Notes: generated from the sequence alone by a model not told the origin. 64,000 bases of DNA from Polytrichum commune (GCA_950295325.1 OX485806.1:30752001-30816000); one strand, 5' to 3'; counted from the stretch's first letter, positions 25,641 to 37,466 are shown. Made by a program: numbers and translations.

Positions 25641-25829
25641 GTACCTTCCGTGCCTCGGCACTAGTGAGATGAAGGCCTAATTCTACTGGCCAATCATTAA
25701 ACTTTGTGGTCTCCCTCTCTACCAAAGGGAAACCACTTGGTGCTGGCACATACTCTAACTACTACTAAGAGGAGGGGGCATTAATCATGCCCCCAACCTC
25801 AGTGCCCCCCTTACCAAAGTTCTCTGCCC

Positions 25830-26835
25830 CCCAGAAACAACAATTGATCACCATGATGCCGTTGTAATGTAAGGCATAAACCAATAGTCCACACCATGGT
25901 ATTAAGATCTATGGTTTGGCCCCACACGAAGTGTCGTTGGCCCTTAGACATGCGAAGAGTTGATGTGGTGCTCGTGCAAAATCCCATGGCATGTTCTCGT
26001 TCGTCAGCCAATGATTCGGTATGGCTTTTGGTATGATCATCCCACACCATGTCCAACCCCCGATCACGGAATGCGAATGATTGTGGGAAGGTCATAAAGG
26101 TGGAAAAAATCCTCTATGGTGCCCCCACTTTGGTGACCAATGCCAATGGGGGTAAATCATCTCGAACAACTGGCAAAGAAGTCCGGTGTGGGTCCAAGAT
26201 GCCATCCATCTTTTTATCAATTGGTGGAGGCACTGTAGAAAATGTTGCGGGTAAAATGGATGAAGATGCGAGGTTGGTCCATAGCCACAGAAGCCAGTGG
26301 GAATAAGAACCAAGGCCTGCGGCATCCACAACAATGGGATCATCAAGGTGTTGACAAACATAATGCTTGCCTTCTAACACCTTGTCCCGAGAATCTCCCA
26401 ATAGATGTACATTCTCGAATATATACCCTAGGGGTAAGATTGGTGGGCATACCACCACTGCATGAGGCGGATGAGGTCCCAAAATATACTAGATCTGGGA
26501 TCGTCCAACCCTTGGCATGCTTTAGCATGTGAGTGGCCCTGGCAGGGCCATCCCGCTATCACCAAATTCACGGGACCCAACCTTCGTAAGTCTGCATCGT
26601 TGATAAGTGTAACAGTACAAAGGAGATGTGCAAAATACCCATGAATGGTAGTTGGATCCAACTGTTGTGGGTACAACAACATCAACTGGTGGATATGGTG
26701 ATGAGCCATACGAGTGGCCGCTTGACTGTCATCCACATAAACATACTGGCAAACCGTGAGACCAACCTCTAATACAACCGCCAATCCTATACCAATGCCC
26801 TAAAATAATTCCACCAAAGTAATCCTCTCGTCTAG
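25830..26835 (-). pseudogene. C5 cytosine DNA methyltransferase domain inside the Gypsy polyprotein
   Basis: Motifs occur in canonical, non-permuted order. Motif I is ELF-stop-GIGIGL at about 26,782-26,811, where the expected FSGIG Ser codon is TAG (26,800-26,802). The acidic block YVYVDDS follows. Motif IV is VIAGWPCQGHS, with the catalytic Pro-Cys at 26,542-26,547, then GLDDPRSS. Motif VI is FENV at 26,408-26,419. Motif VIII survives as SYSHWLLW, having lost its Arg residues. A ~90-residue target-recognition stretch follows. Motif IX is DEREHAMGF near 26,000. A motif-X-like VWGQTIDLNTMVW is near 25,920. One frameshift separates motif IV from VI. Such enzymes methylate cytosine C5 using S-adenosylmethionine. 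It lies between protease and RT, so it was part of the element's polyprotein. Confidence 0.88.
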
Positions 26836-27176
26836 CGGACACCATGAAATGGTATGTGCCAACACCTATTAGGTATTACGTATGACTGGTGTTGTAGAAC
26901 CGAGAGAGAGGACAACCTCCTCACACCTTCGGAATAGGTTGGCGGAATCGCACCAGGCATGTAGCAATGTATCCGCAATAGCACTGCATCCAAAATCCAT
27001 GGATAATGATGCTATGGTCGTAGCCACCGCGAATGCCACATGAATAAGTTCCCTAAGGCCGTCTCCAGCCGACCAATCTGGTTGGATCCAAGCCTCCTTA
27101 GTCTAGTTGTTCAAACAAAAACCAAAGGGGTAGAGTGGTTGCTAACCAACGAAAATATTGTAGTTGGTTGCATCTA

Positions 27177-27475
27177 TCACTGCACACCTGAGAAGAAGAG
27201 ATGCGGTGGATCTCCAGGGTTCACGCGGAAACTAAGCTGCAATGACTCCCAAATGTAACCAGTGGCCCGCTCCACGTGGCCAATAGAGGTGACGATGGTA
27301 AATAAGCAAGCAACCAAGTCGTCGGGCGTCAAGCGTAATTCGTGGGCAAGTCTTTTGCCGATCATAACTAGTTGTGCCCCCGAATCCATCATCACACACT
27401 GGGGTGCAACCCGAATAGGATTGGCCCCAACCTAATTGACCACCAAAATATTGGTTCATTCACCACATACACGAC
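27177..27475 (-). pseudogene. Gypsy aspartic protease, decayed
   Basis: The active-site signature DSGAQ lies at 27,372-27,386, preceded by APQCVMM in the same region and followed by LVMIGKRLAHELRL. This matches the retropepsin fold of Gypsy elements (D-[ST]-G-A). The upstream frame is shifted, and the open reading to 27,177 is only about 70 codons. It would release the Gag and Pol proteins. Confidence 0.75.
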
Positions 27476-28149
27476 GCCGGGTCGAATGTTGCGGAGCTCG
27501 CGAGCAAGATGAGCAGCTGCATCACACAAATAAGTTGCTCCCGCGGATTCCGGTGAGTCATAAGATGTAGTTTGGTCCTTGCCATTTGAGGTGTGTGTGT
27601 CAAAACACGCAATGGCCTCCGTTGCAAGCCTTGCTCGTTGTTTGGCCGTTTCCTCGGGATCCTCAGTAACCAAGAGGTCTGCGGTGGTTTAAGTCACAGT
27701 GAGAAAAAACAAGAATGCATTGTCTTCTAAAATCCTACTTGCTAGGTGGAAAACCTTAGCCGGTTAGATGTCAGGTGATAACCACTCCATGGCTATAAAC
27801 AAAGGTGTGAACAATATCTTGGATGCCAATGTGTGCACCATGTCGGTTGCCAGATTCAAAGCCTTCATGCTCGAATTTTGACCAATGATAGCTTGGATAT
27901 CATCTACCAATCCAAAAGGCAATGGCAGACGTGCCTAACCAATCTGATCCACACGAACATAGTGTCGAGCTCGTAAGGTCTCTACAGGCTCCATTGTGGT
28001 CGAAGGTGTGGCTTGTGACACAGATTGAGCACGTGTCATAACTACCAGACTCACCACCTCCCCCAAAACCCCGAACATATAATAATTTGGAGTGAACAAA
28101 CCAGCCTTAGCTTCGAATGAAGCCAGTGATCCCAATATTTGGCCAGATG

Positions 28150-29519
28150 ATGGCAAAGTCTTGAACCTCTCCTCTAAGCTTTGCGTCTAATGTTTTTTCT
28201 CGTTCGAATGAAGGGTTTTTCTATGGATGGAAGGCGAAGAAATTTTCCACCAAGTAATTGTTCCGCCCAAAGTGGGCATATTTCATCTGCTTCGATAGAT
28301 ATTTATCACCCTCATTTGTTGAATTGTTAGCGGAAACAATTGGCTTTTGTTTCGCATGATTCGCGGTGTGGACTTATCTTTGTTTCAAATGCCAATCATT
28401 CTTAGCGTGCCCCAACTGTCCAAAAGACCAACAATGTAAGGGATTGTCCCCCTTTGCTTCTACCAATCATGCAGTCACAACTGGAATCTTCCGAGATTTG
28501 CTAGAATCCACTAGTACAGATAGCAAGTCAGTGACATCGTGCTGACACAAAACACGATTACACTGCTCCCCAATGGCGAATGCCTCTACAAATGTTGTCA
28601 GCCACCGTAATCCATGATGATCATAGACAACGCTAAGTCAATGAGACGTTTGTCAATCTTTGATAAAAATACCTTCATCAACTGGTTCCCCGCGAAAACA
28701 CCTCCATATTCCTTGGTAAATATCGTCAACCTCGTAAATATGGTACGAGGTGTGTCGTTTTCCCTCCCGCATGAAGTCTAGGACCCGCTACATTTGATCT
28801 CGACGAAAACCTCCATATTCCTCTTCCAGAATTTTTGCAGAGGATCAAAATCTGGCAAAGGCCTATAGAAATTAATATCGTCTGCGTAACCTAGCCATAA
28901 CGGGAGAGTGGAAAGACCATGTTAGACGTACTTGTGGATGTAGAAGCTAGAACCTTCTCTTTAGATTCACTAGGGAAACGCCCCTCTACATTCACCACAA
29001 AGATGTCCTCTGCTAGGTTCGTCTTAATCATAGGAGCGGCCAATGAACTAGAAGTCGCGCCTTCCTTGAATGCGGACACGAACTCCACCAACATCTCCGC
29101 ATACCGCTTCACTTGGTGAAGCTCCATCCAATGAGCATCTCGCCACTGTTCATATGTATGGAGCCCTTCGTATTCTAGAAATTGGGGCAAAAGCTCGAAC
29201 ACATATCAACCATTAAAACTAGTATTGCGTTGTCGTTTCTCCCTCATCCATGTCCTAAACTAAATTTTCGAATCTTGTAGAAAAATGGACTCTGCTCGAC
29301 CGAAAATCCGGTTTTAGATTCCTCATTGCGCATCCTCTTCCATGTCGTCAAATGTGCCTACCCAAAGAACATGAGACTGAATGATAGTCTTTCATGCCGA
29401 AGTAGGTTAAAAAACTCGTCGAATGCTACCACTGATTCAACGTCTGAGAGGTTAGAGGATCGATCTTCCGATGCCTCTGAAAATGGAGAACGATAATATT
29501 GGTTCCGAGTTGTAACCAT
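28150..29519 (-). pseudogene. Gypsy gag, decayed
   Basis: The ORF probably starts at ATG 29,519 (MVTTRNQYYRSPFSEASEDR) and meets a stop at 29,358-29,360. The next open section at 29,202-28,891 reads FELLPQFLEYEGLHTYEQW and VEFVSAFKEGATS, typical of a capsid region. Near 28,385-28,430 a zinc-knuckle remnant reads CWSFGQLGHAKNDW, with the second and last Cys of CX2CX4HX4C replaced by Phe and Trp. Confidence 0.7.
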
Positions 29520-29599
29520 AAACCCACAATGGATTCGATCACTATAACCAATAATCTAAATTAATGTAATATTAAAATAAAAGATCAAAATGTAGAAGA

Positions 29600-30096
29600 T
29601 AACTTGCAGTTCCAACCACCACCAATCTTATAATATGTTGGTCTGCTAGTCAATCAGAAGGAAAAGAATCAAACCCTTACAAGAGCTCTAATTTTCTCTT
29701 CAAATGTACATAATAAGTCAAGTTATCTCTCACTCCATCACATGAGAATCCAAGAGTATTAGTAAAGGAATAATAACTCAAGATTTATTACAATAACATA
29801 CAATCTTCACCTCATTCAAATTTTCTCCACACACTCACTCACAGAGCTTAACTTGGCAAGAATGCCAAGCCGAGGAGGAGGCTCCTCATTTAGGAGCATC
29901 TCTCCAACTTCTAAGATTCATCCATCCAAATCTACATGAATGAACTCTCACGGATAAGGTGCGGCCGACAAGACCGCATACCATGACAATTATCATGTAA
30001 ATAGCGATCGTGTGTCACTCCAGCTTGAATACCAAACACCACTAACCAATACAACTAGAACATGATAAAAACACACATAAACAACACATCTCCACA
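29600..30096 (-). mobile_element. 5' LTR of the methyltransferase Gypsy element
   Basis: It begins TGTGGAGATGTGTTG at 30,096 on the minus strand, directly after a purine run, matching the 3' LTR fragment. Its downstream end could not be fixed; it lies between about 29,560 and 29,650, ahead of the gag ATG. No convincing primer-binding site was seen. Confidence 0.6.
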
Positions 30097-30307
30097 TACC
30101 CCCCCTCTTAGCTGACTATGAAGTCTTCTGCCAAGCAGCTAGGACCAATGCCAATCTAAAGGGCATGGATAATGAAGAATGTCAAGCCAAGGAGGAGGCT
30201 CCTCACTTAGGAGCATCTCTCCAACTTCTAAGATTCATCCATCCAAATCTAAATGAATGAAATCCCACGGATAAGGTGCCGCCAATGACGCCGCATACCG
30301 TGACAAC
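30097..30307 (-). mobile_element. Collapsed upstream copy: LTR fragment plus internal tail
   Basis: 30,183-30,307 repeats the LTR segment at about 29,868-29,999 (shared GGAGGAGGCTCCTCA and CACGGATAAGGTGC). 30,097-30,182 repeats the internal 3' tail and polypurine tract found at 22,378-22,460. On the minus strand the order is LTR piece, internal tail, LTR. This is a tandem partner that lost nearly all of its interior. Confidence 0.75.
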
Positions 30308-30309
30308 TT

Positions 30310-31930
30310 AAGTCTATCCATAGTCCATTTCTTTCGTCCATCTAACACTCTGTTGCAACAAAATGTCATTAAAACATTGTTAGTGAAACTATTGACCTCA
30401 AATTTTGGCTCACACCCCTCCACCAACATTGGCAAGTGAATTTCTAAGAGGTCAAGATAACATACCCATATTGAATGGCTCCACAATTGCATTCTTAAAG
30501 TATTGGTTCTCCTACGTCAATAGCAAGCTAACTTCAACATTTTCAATATGGATATCACAACTCCCATGACAATGATTTCAATCTTTTTTTTGCCTCAAAA
30601 TCTTTGTCATGTGTTTTGTAAAACCCATCCTTGTTAAAGAAATTCAAGAAGGCTATTGGACTTGTATACCATCATATTTGTTGTTGTCCAAAAAATTATA
30701 CTTCTTTTTTATGGTAATACAAGGATGCCAATGCTTGTCATGTGTGCAAGACCCCTTGATTTTGATATGATATTGTGGGAGACCAAATATCCAATAAAGT
30801 ATGTTTAATTTCACTATTGTTTTAAAAAAAAATTTAATACCAACCTTGCATATTGTCACTCTGACAATTCTTCAAAAATTTTAATTGATTTCACATTGTT
30901 GCTCTGAATTTCTAAGCGCTTTATTCATTTCATCTTAAGTTTATTCCACTGTATAATAAAGGGTAATAGAAGAATATTGTGATTTGTGATGGTATTTATT
31001 ATGTTCTATCAACTTAAACATTAAAATAATAATACATTATCCATTGATCCCCAAAATTGCAAGCTATTTTTTGTATCTATGCTCTATCCAAGTTAGTGGT
31101 TCGGCATGCAATCGACAAAGCAAAGAATGCACTATGAATGGGTCCCACTATGGAAAGGCTTGGAGGTTTGTGGATAATGAATGGAGGAGTTTTAGTCAAT
31201 CTTCAAGAAATGTGCGTATGGGTTTGGCCATGGACAATGTTAATATGTTCAGGCAACACGAAAACATCCCACTCAACATGACCGTTAATCATCGTCTTTT
31301 ATAGCCCACACATCATGTTTTTTTTGGGGGGGAGGGGGGGACCACTGATTTCGTTGGCCAATGTGCACATAATCAACTAAATTGTCATACATTGCTAGGC
31401 TTCATGCTCCCTCACCCTTTCTAAATTTAAATAGATGCCATGGGACCACCCTGCCACAACACTAAAACTCATGCAATCAATTATATAGATAACAACATGT
31501 TTATTCCCGACCTTTGGCCATATTATTGTCTTGCCCAAGGCAAGGTAACATTAACCATTGTGTATGTTTGCAAGTTTTTCACTTTTGACATGTATAAAAT
31601 TTGTACAAAAAAGAATTGCACATCAATTGACACACACAATTTAGAAGTTAACACGTGCTGTGACTTGTGAAGAAAAAAACCACACGTCAATTGACACGCT
31701 AGAAATTGAAATGACACGTACTACTAGGCACCTTAAGTAACATAAACTGCAACTCGGGTATCTAGAATACATAACGCATAACAGTAGGAGAATCTCCTAC
31801 ACTCTCTTACAGAAAGCAAGAAAAAATAACACCCATAACAAGGTACCGGCGTGAATGTGAGCATGTTAGCCTAATGTTGATCATGGATGTCCGTGATGCA
31901 GCATAGGTGTTATGCCTCCTAAGAGGTGGG
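30310..31930. other. AT-rich intergenic DNA, no gene seen
   Basis: No supported coding region. It includes a T-run followed by G-runs at about 31,319-31,341, and a short direct repeat around TCAATTGACAC near 31,625 and 31,688. Confidence 0.5.
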
Positions 31931-31949
31931 CTCGGGATTTATAATATTA

Positions 31950-33118
31950 TATGGGTGGGAGGGGGATGGGTGTTTGTTTGTTTTCAAGTTTCCTTTTGTT
32001 TAGGATGAGATATGTGAGGTATTTGATGGCATTTTGGTGTATGATTTTCATGAGGGTTTTAATGGTTGGTTTGGGGACTTTTAAATTGGTGACTTTACTA
32101 ATGGAATGTTCGTATATGGCTCCTCTAACTCCTCTTGTGATGGTAATAAGTGGGTTGGTTTGCCATCCATTGTGTTCGTAGGGTGTTGATTAGGGGGTCG
32201 TATTTGTTGTGTTTGTGTGTGAGGGCTTGGTCGGGAATCTATCATGGCAATATGTGAATTCAATGAGTTGGATAGAAATTGCGGAGGTGGGTGCTAATGG
32301 GGTTGAGTGGAGTTCGGGGCGCCAATAATGCAAAGAAAGTATGGTCGTAGTTTGGCTTGGCATGTACATTTGAGAAGCCAATCTGGGATTGTTTGTTCGG
32401 TGGGTTTGCTATGAAGGTTTTCCGGCAGTGGTTAATGTGAAGAAATGGGTGTCTTTGTTGAGATGCAATGTTTGGGTTATGAGGTGTACCACTTTACTGT
32501 GTCTTGTTATTCTTAGGTTTTTTATGTGTGGGTGTTCACATATGGATAAGAGGTGGTGCCACGTGTCTTTGTCATTGTGGTGGCAGAGTTTGCAATTGGG
32601 GTTTTGGTGTGTGAGTGGCCAAAATATGTTTTTCTAGTGATTACCCATGTATTGTGCGAATCTGAATTATAATGTTTGGGTGATTTGGGCGTTGGTTACG
32701 TTGTCATTTTTCCAAAAATGATTGGAGAGTTTTTGGTTTATTTGAGTAATTGATAGTCATTTATCCACATATGGGAATTTGGCTTTGGCTATTACAGTTT
32801 CTCGAGTTTTGTGTTCTTTTGTTATGAATGTGTGGAGGTTGCGGATGGCTCCATTGTGTGTGGTTGTTGGGCAGTTGACTAGCCAATATGGAGTGGTGTG
32901 GGCTGTGTGGATATGTGGAGTGGTGGTTGGTTTTTCTTTAAGTGTTCCTTCGTTGGCTAGAGTGTCAGCCATTTCATTTCCGGTAATTCTTGAGTGTGCA
33001 CGGACTTTATGGATGTGTATCATGTGTGGGGTCATGTTTATTTGGTGTATGATCTCTGCTATTAGTAGTTTGTCGGGGTGGTGATATTGTGATGTTGGGT
33101 GTCGGACGTGGTTGTTTA
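31950..33118 (-). pseudogene. LINE: end of RNase H, zinc knuckle and 3' region
   Basis: 33,035-32,757 reads IHKVRAHSRITGNEMADTLA, the C-terminal RNase H block (H, GNE, AD). Near 32,560-32,600 the block CKLCHHND...HHLLSICEHP is the zinc knuckle that often ends LINE ORF2 proteins. The remainder toward 31,950 is C-terminal or 3' UTR sequence with stops. Confidence 0.85.
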
Positions 33119-33144
33119 TTAAGAATATAATATTTAGGCTATAA

Positions 33145-33748
33145 CAAGCACGGTAAAGTGGACAACTCCTGATCCCTACCTAGTGTTAAGTGAAAGTGAT
33201 TCAATTTTATGTACTAACTTTGAATTTTGTGAAGAAATAAACCATAGACATTTAAAAAACATCTTGATCTACAAAGCCAAGCAATTTATGATGACAAAAA
33301 GAATTCCAATAAAAGTCTACCTATTTTAGAAGATGGTGCAAGTGGCGTGCAAGTAGGTGATATTGAATAAGTGACTGTCTAAAATTTGTTTAAAATATGA
33401 TAAAATCACATTAAATTGATGGTTTTTTACAAAGTTTTGTGGTGATGCCCTCAAGTAGATAATGAATTCAAGGAACATAAAAAAATTTCTAACTTCAAAA
33501 TAGTTAAGGTCATGAAATCTACATCCAAAACCAAACTCGACCATTTGTTTTTGAGCATCACTTTTGATGCTAAGTATTGAAGACCTCAACTTGATATTCT
33601 ACATTTGAGTATTTAACACAACAATAGAGGTCATCATAAAAAAAAATCCAATTTAAATAACTCTTTGCTACTACTTTTAGGCCTTTGACCAAAAACATTA
33701 TGGTTTTAGTATACCAGAGCACTTTTTTGGTCCACTTTACCATGCTTG
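33145..33748. mobile_element. MITE inserted in the LINE RNase H domain
   Basis: Inverted termini CAAGCACGGTAAAGTGGAC (33,145-33,163) and its inverse with one mismatch (33,730-33,748) bound about 604 bp without a transposase ORF. It splits the LINE RNase H between its N-terminal part (YTDGSF, near 33,985) and the block LINNHVRHPTSQY near 33,110. No target duplication could be recognised, so the superfamily is left open. Confidence 0.8.
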
Positions 33749-33759
33749 CACCCATTTGT

Positions 33760-35361
33760 AAATATGTGCATATCTAGTTGGATGGTTTGTGTAAGTTTTA
33801 TGCCGATGAGTATTGCATTACGTTTTTCTCTTAGGATGTTTTGGTATCCTGGTAGTCTCTCAACTATTTGTGTGTTGTTGTTGGGGCTATATACTCATGA
33901 TCCGGATGTATTGCTTTCTATGTGACCTTCATAGTTTTTGGTGGGTGGGATAAATGAGCCATCTGTGTATATGCATTTTAGTGGGTGATATTTGAGGGGA
34001 TGGATATGGTTATATTTTTCTGGTAGGGGTGTCGTGGGGGTGTTTGTTGGGGTGGTGGTATTTATTTTGGGGGCGTCTTTCCATGTTTTGAAATTTTTTA
34101 TTGTGGTAGTGGAGGGGGGTGGGTCTAATGGGATGTGTGTCAATGTGTATGTTTATTGTATTTCTAAGTGTTTGTTGTAATTCATTTGGTGTTTGTAGGT
34201 TTGGTGTGAAATCAGTTTGGTTATGTATGCAAATGTTAGAGATGGCTCTGTGCGTGTGTAGTATTTTGGCCACTTTGGTGTGGGATCGTAGTGTATGGCA
34301 TAGGGTGGGATGGTGGCTAGGATGTGTATGTCAACTTTATTGATGATTGATAGTTGTTGTGGTGTCCAATCATTGTGGTTGACTATTAGGATGGTAACTA
34401 TGTGGGCGTCTTCTTTGGCCGCCATCCTAGGCCAATGAATGGTTTCTAGGGTCGTGGTGTGGTCTTTGGGGTATGCTTGGCTTATTCCTTCCCATTTGGA
34501 GGATTTCGCGTGGCCTAGGGAGCCGAATATTATGTCACAATTGTGAGGTGAGTTGTATTGTGTGAGTTGGATGGGGCGAGTGAGTGAGGAGGAGTAGTAT
34601 GAGTGTGTGATTTTGAAGGAGTTTATTAGTAATTTGGTGATTTATGTGTGTAGTGTTTGATGGTTGTTGTTGGGTTGTATTTGTTTTGGTTTTTTCTTGG
34701 GGAGTATAGTTATGTATCTTTGTATCAGCTAAAGTAGTTCGGTTTCGAAGTCTTGTGGTGGAGGTTGTAGGAAGTTGGTTAGGTGTGGGAGGTTGTTGTG
34801 GGAGTAGCAGTGCCATAGCCAGTGGAGTCTTTCGGTAGTAATGGTGGCCATGTATTTTCCGTTTTGGTCGTATATGTGGGATTCTGCATCTTGTATTTGT
34901 AGGGTTGGTTTGTTCACGAGGATGTCCTTATCCGGGTTGCATTCTTGTGTGGATAGTTTAAGGTTAGTGACTTTTAGGGGTGGGGGGTGGATGAATTTGT
35001 TATCCTTGGTTTGTGTGTTGTTTAGGTATGTGGTATAAGTTTGGGTGGTTTTTTTTTGTTTTAGGGACACTTGGTGGTATTGTGTGATGAGTAGGAGGTT
35101 GTGATCTAGTAGTACGTTGTCTGGGTGCACGAGGTCTTCCTCGGTGCGCCATTGTTGCGTAGATCCGCTCAAGGTGTTCCATTGACATATGTATGTTCTT
35201 TTAAAGGTTAATGCCCCCCAATTGTCTTTTATGGTTTTGACATTTTCATTAATTATGGAGTGTATTGTTTGTCCTAGTATGGGTTGTGGTGAGGGGGTGG
35301 TTTGGGTCCGCTGTTTGTGGGTATTTATTGTGGCCTTGGTGGGTGGTGTTGGTGGAGGGGT
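33760..35361 (-). pseudogene. LINE: RT-RNase H linker and N-terminal RNase H
   Basis: 35,172-34,729 is a 147-codon open stretch (RTEEDLVHPDN, LHWLWHCYSHNNLPHL) corresponding to the connector after RT. 34,143-33,895 contains KCIYTDGSF, the first catalytic Asp block of RNase H. The frame changes several times between these blocks. Confidence 0.75.
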
Positions 35362-35733
35362 ATGAGCACAAATTGTGTGCTCACATGTGTTGTTATCCTT
35401 AAAAATTGTTAGACTTTAGGCTTTGAATTTTTATCACTTACTAAAAAACATAAACAAAGTGCCAGCCAGGCGTTGAGTTAGAATTAAGCTTAAGTTTTAA
35501 ATGATGGTATTTGATTGTTGCAATTAGACTCAACTGGGTTAGAATTCATTTAGTGGGTGGGAATTTAGAGCTTAGGGTCACGAAGGTGAAGGTGGGCTAG
35601 CCGGATTGGTTTAGCTTACTGTCCGTTTTGGGCTCAAGGCCCTGCTCACCCTAGGAATTTCCGGGGTTGCGGATCGGGAGCGGTTAGCCACTGGGCTGCC
35701 TCACTTCTCTCTCTCTCTCTGCAACATGGTGGG

Positions 35734-36126
35734 TTGACTACGGCTGGTGGAAGGAGCAGCCTCGCAGCTGCGAAGTGGCTGAGGGCTCAGCTGCAATTGA
35801 GAACCCTTATGGGATTGAAATGGAGAACCAAGAGTGGCGCGGAAGTCACACCAAGGCCGGTGGTCAGCGGGCGGCTACGAAGGCAGTGGCCAGGACATCG
35901 AAACAGGGGAGAGGCCAGAAAGGCCAAGCTCTCTGAGGCACAACCTGAATCAACCAAGGCGTTCCTACCAATTTTGAGCGCCTCCGAAGGATGGTTGGGC
36001 AAAAGGAGCATGATTGCCCAATGCGATTGGGCCAAGGAGTTGGCTCGGCTAGCAAAGGTGAAGGCAGGAGGACTCTGCATGACTACCCACATGCTCAGCC
36101 AGTTGCGGCATTGCCGAAAGTATTGA
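35734..36126 (+). CDS. Unrecognised 130-codon ORF in the unknown insertion
   Basis: The product is basic and rich in Ala, Arg and Lys (starting MTTAGGRSSLAAAKWL). It has no known motif, signal peptide or membrane segment that can be recognised by eye. It lies in the GC-rich core of the 1.5-kb insert, just after a CT microsatellite. An overlapping antisense ORF is of similar length, so this may be a composition effect. It is listed because it is the only sizeable ORF of that insert. Confidence 0.2.
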   Translation: MTTAGGRSSLAAAKWLRAQLQLRTLMGLKWRTKSGAEVTPRPVVSGRLRRQWPGHRNRGEARKAKLSEAQPESTKAFLPILSASEGWLGKRSMIAQCDWAKELARLAKVKAGGLCMTTHMLSQLRHCRKY

Positions 36127-36490
36127 GGAATAAACAGGGATTGAAGACTAGTTAGGGTGGATCTCAGACTGCCGCATGAAGCAGTGGAATCAGATTGGGG
36201 AAAGGGGGTGAGGATTCGGAGAGAATGCACTAAGTTGGGAATTCAACACCACATTCAGTTCAGTCGCATTGGGTTGAATGATAGACAATCTTGTTGGGCT
36301 CTGAGCTTGGCCAAGGGAGGAGACAAGGTGGAATTTCGATGGCTGGCAGGCTAATGGCTTCTGTTGGGAGGCGAGAATAGATCTGCTAGGTGGCAGGCTG
36401 GCGAAGGGAGCGACTGGGAAGCAGTTGGGAAAAATCAGCAGCCCTGAGGGCAAGGTTGCAGTCCTATGGTTGCTGGGCAAGCTCTGTAAC

Positions 36491-37464
36491 TGTCGTGCAC
36501 CTCTCCATGAGGAGTGGCCGAAACACCATGGGCACAAGGGGGACCCCGGAGTGACACCCGGGACTTGTGGCGCCGTTGGTGAGAGGGCCCAAGTGATCCT
36601 AGTGTGGGTGAGGGCCCCGGGCGTTGGGAACGCCTCCCACCCACGGAGACTAGGATGCACAAGGGTAAGGCCATAAGCTATGCGTAGCTCATGGCGTGGT
36701 GATTCTAGAATGCTCAAGATCACCTCAATCGGAGGTGTGAGCTAGGAGTTATGGCCATTTGAGTGGGGTGCTGTCCCGGGACAGCGCCCTGGTACAGCAG
36801 TACCTGGGAGTGATTCCCGGGACTGCCAAGGTTCAAACAGGCATAACTTCCTCAAGACTTGCTCAAATGGAGCAAGTGAGGAGTCCATCGGCATCTACGT
36901 GAAGCGTAGATGAAGATGGAGTGGTTGGTTGTTATGATCAGACATCATACAAGGAAGTTATGATGGTCTGAAGCTGCTGGGGGGGTTCTAGGCCCAGCAG
37001 CTAAAGGAAAATGTCCAGTTGGCCCCAACTCTTGGTAGAGAGACAAGAGGTTGGTTGACGGTGGGGTAGGGGCCCCGCGTGAAGTCCTAGAGGCTTATAT
37101 GGGTGAGGTGGTGTGGCCTCACCCACCCGAGGCCGAACGGCACGGCCTCCATGGGCTTTGGCCCATTGTGAGGCCATAGTTGCCTAGTATGGTTCGGGTT
37201 GTTGTAGTGTTGCTCCGGCAACGCGATGATCAGCATGGGATTGGACTTCCATGGATGGAAGTCCACATCTAGGAATGGGTTACCGATTAAGGGGTGAGTC
37301 CCGAAAGCAAAGTAGGAGGGTTGGTTCCCCTCCTTTGAAATATATGGTCCGGGGTAAGAGGAGCTAACCATTAGCATGGCGGTATGCGAAGGGTTAGCGC
37401 TCGTAACCTTTGCTAGAATGGAAAATTGGCAACATTGTCAAGGGGGCTAGCAAGGGTTGCGACA
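36491..37464 (+). mobile_element. 5' LTR of the chromovirus
   Basis: It opens TGTCGTGCACCTCTCC and closes GGTTGCGACA, with an imperfect terminal inverted repeat (TGTCG / CGACA). It contains a GC-rich first half and a GGCTTATATGGG block near 37,091 that could serve as a TATA-like promoter element. The latter is a guess from position only. Confidence 0.95.
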
Positions 37465-37466
37465 CT

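Larger units (their letters stand above)
22271..30096 (-). mobile_element. Decayed Ty3/Gypsy element with DNA methyltransferase and PHD finger
   Basis: Reading down from 30,096 the minus strand holds a 5' LTR, gag with a degenerate zinc knuckle, aspartic protease, a C5 cytosine methyltransferase domain, reverse transcriptase, RNase H, integrase, a PHD finger, a polypurine tract and a truncated 3' LTR. The RT-RNaseH-IN order is diagnostic of Ty3/Gypsy. Almost every domain carries stops or frameshifts, and catalytic residues are lost (YIDE for YIDD), so it is inactive. The methyltransferase and PHD additions are not part of ordinary plant Gypsy elements. Confidence 0.88.

Noticed and set aside
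29560-29600. Primer-binding site at TTGGTTATAGTGATC (minus) after the methyltransferase element LTR
   Set aside because: It matches the initiator-Met tRNA site too poorly to be called.
31951-33084. Plus-strand ORFs rich in Val, Leu, Trp and Cys
   Set aside because: Same cause: antisense of LINE RNase H and zinc-knuckle sequence.
36190-36723. 177-codon minus-strand ORF spanning the chromovirus 5' LTR boundary
   Set aside because: It crosses the insertion junction, and its LTR part recurs in the 3' LTR and solo LTR; it is not a gene.
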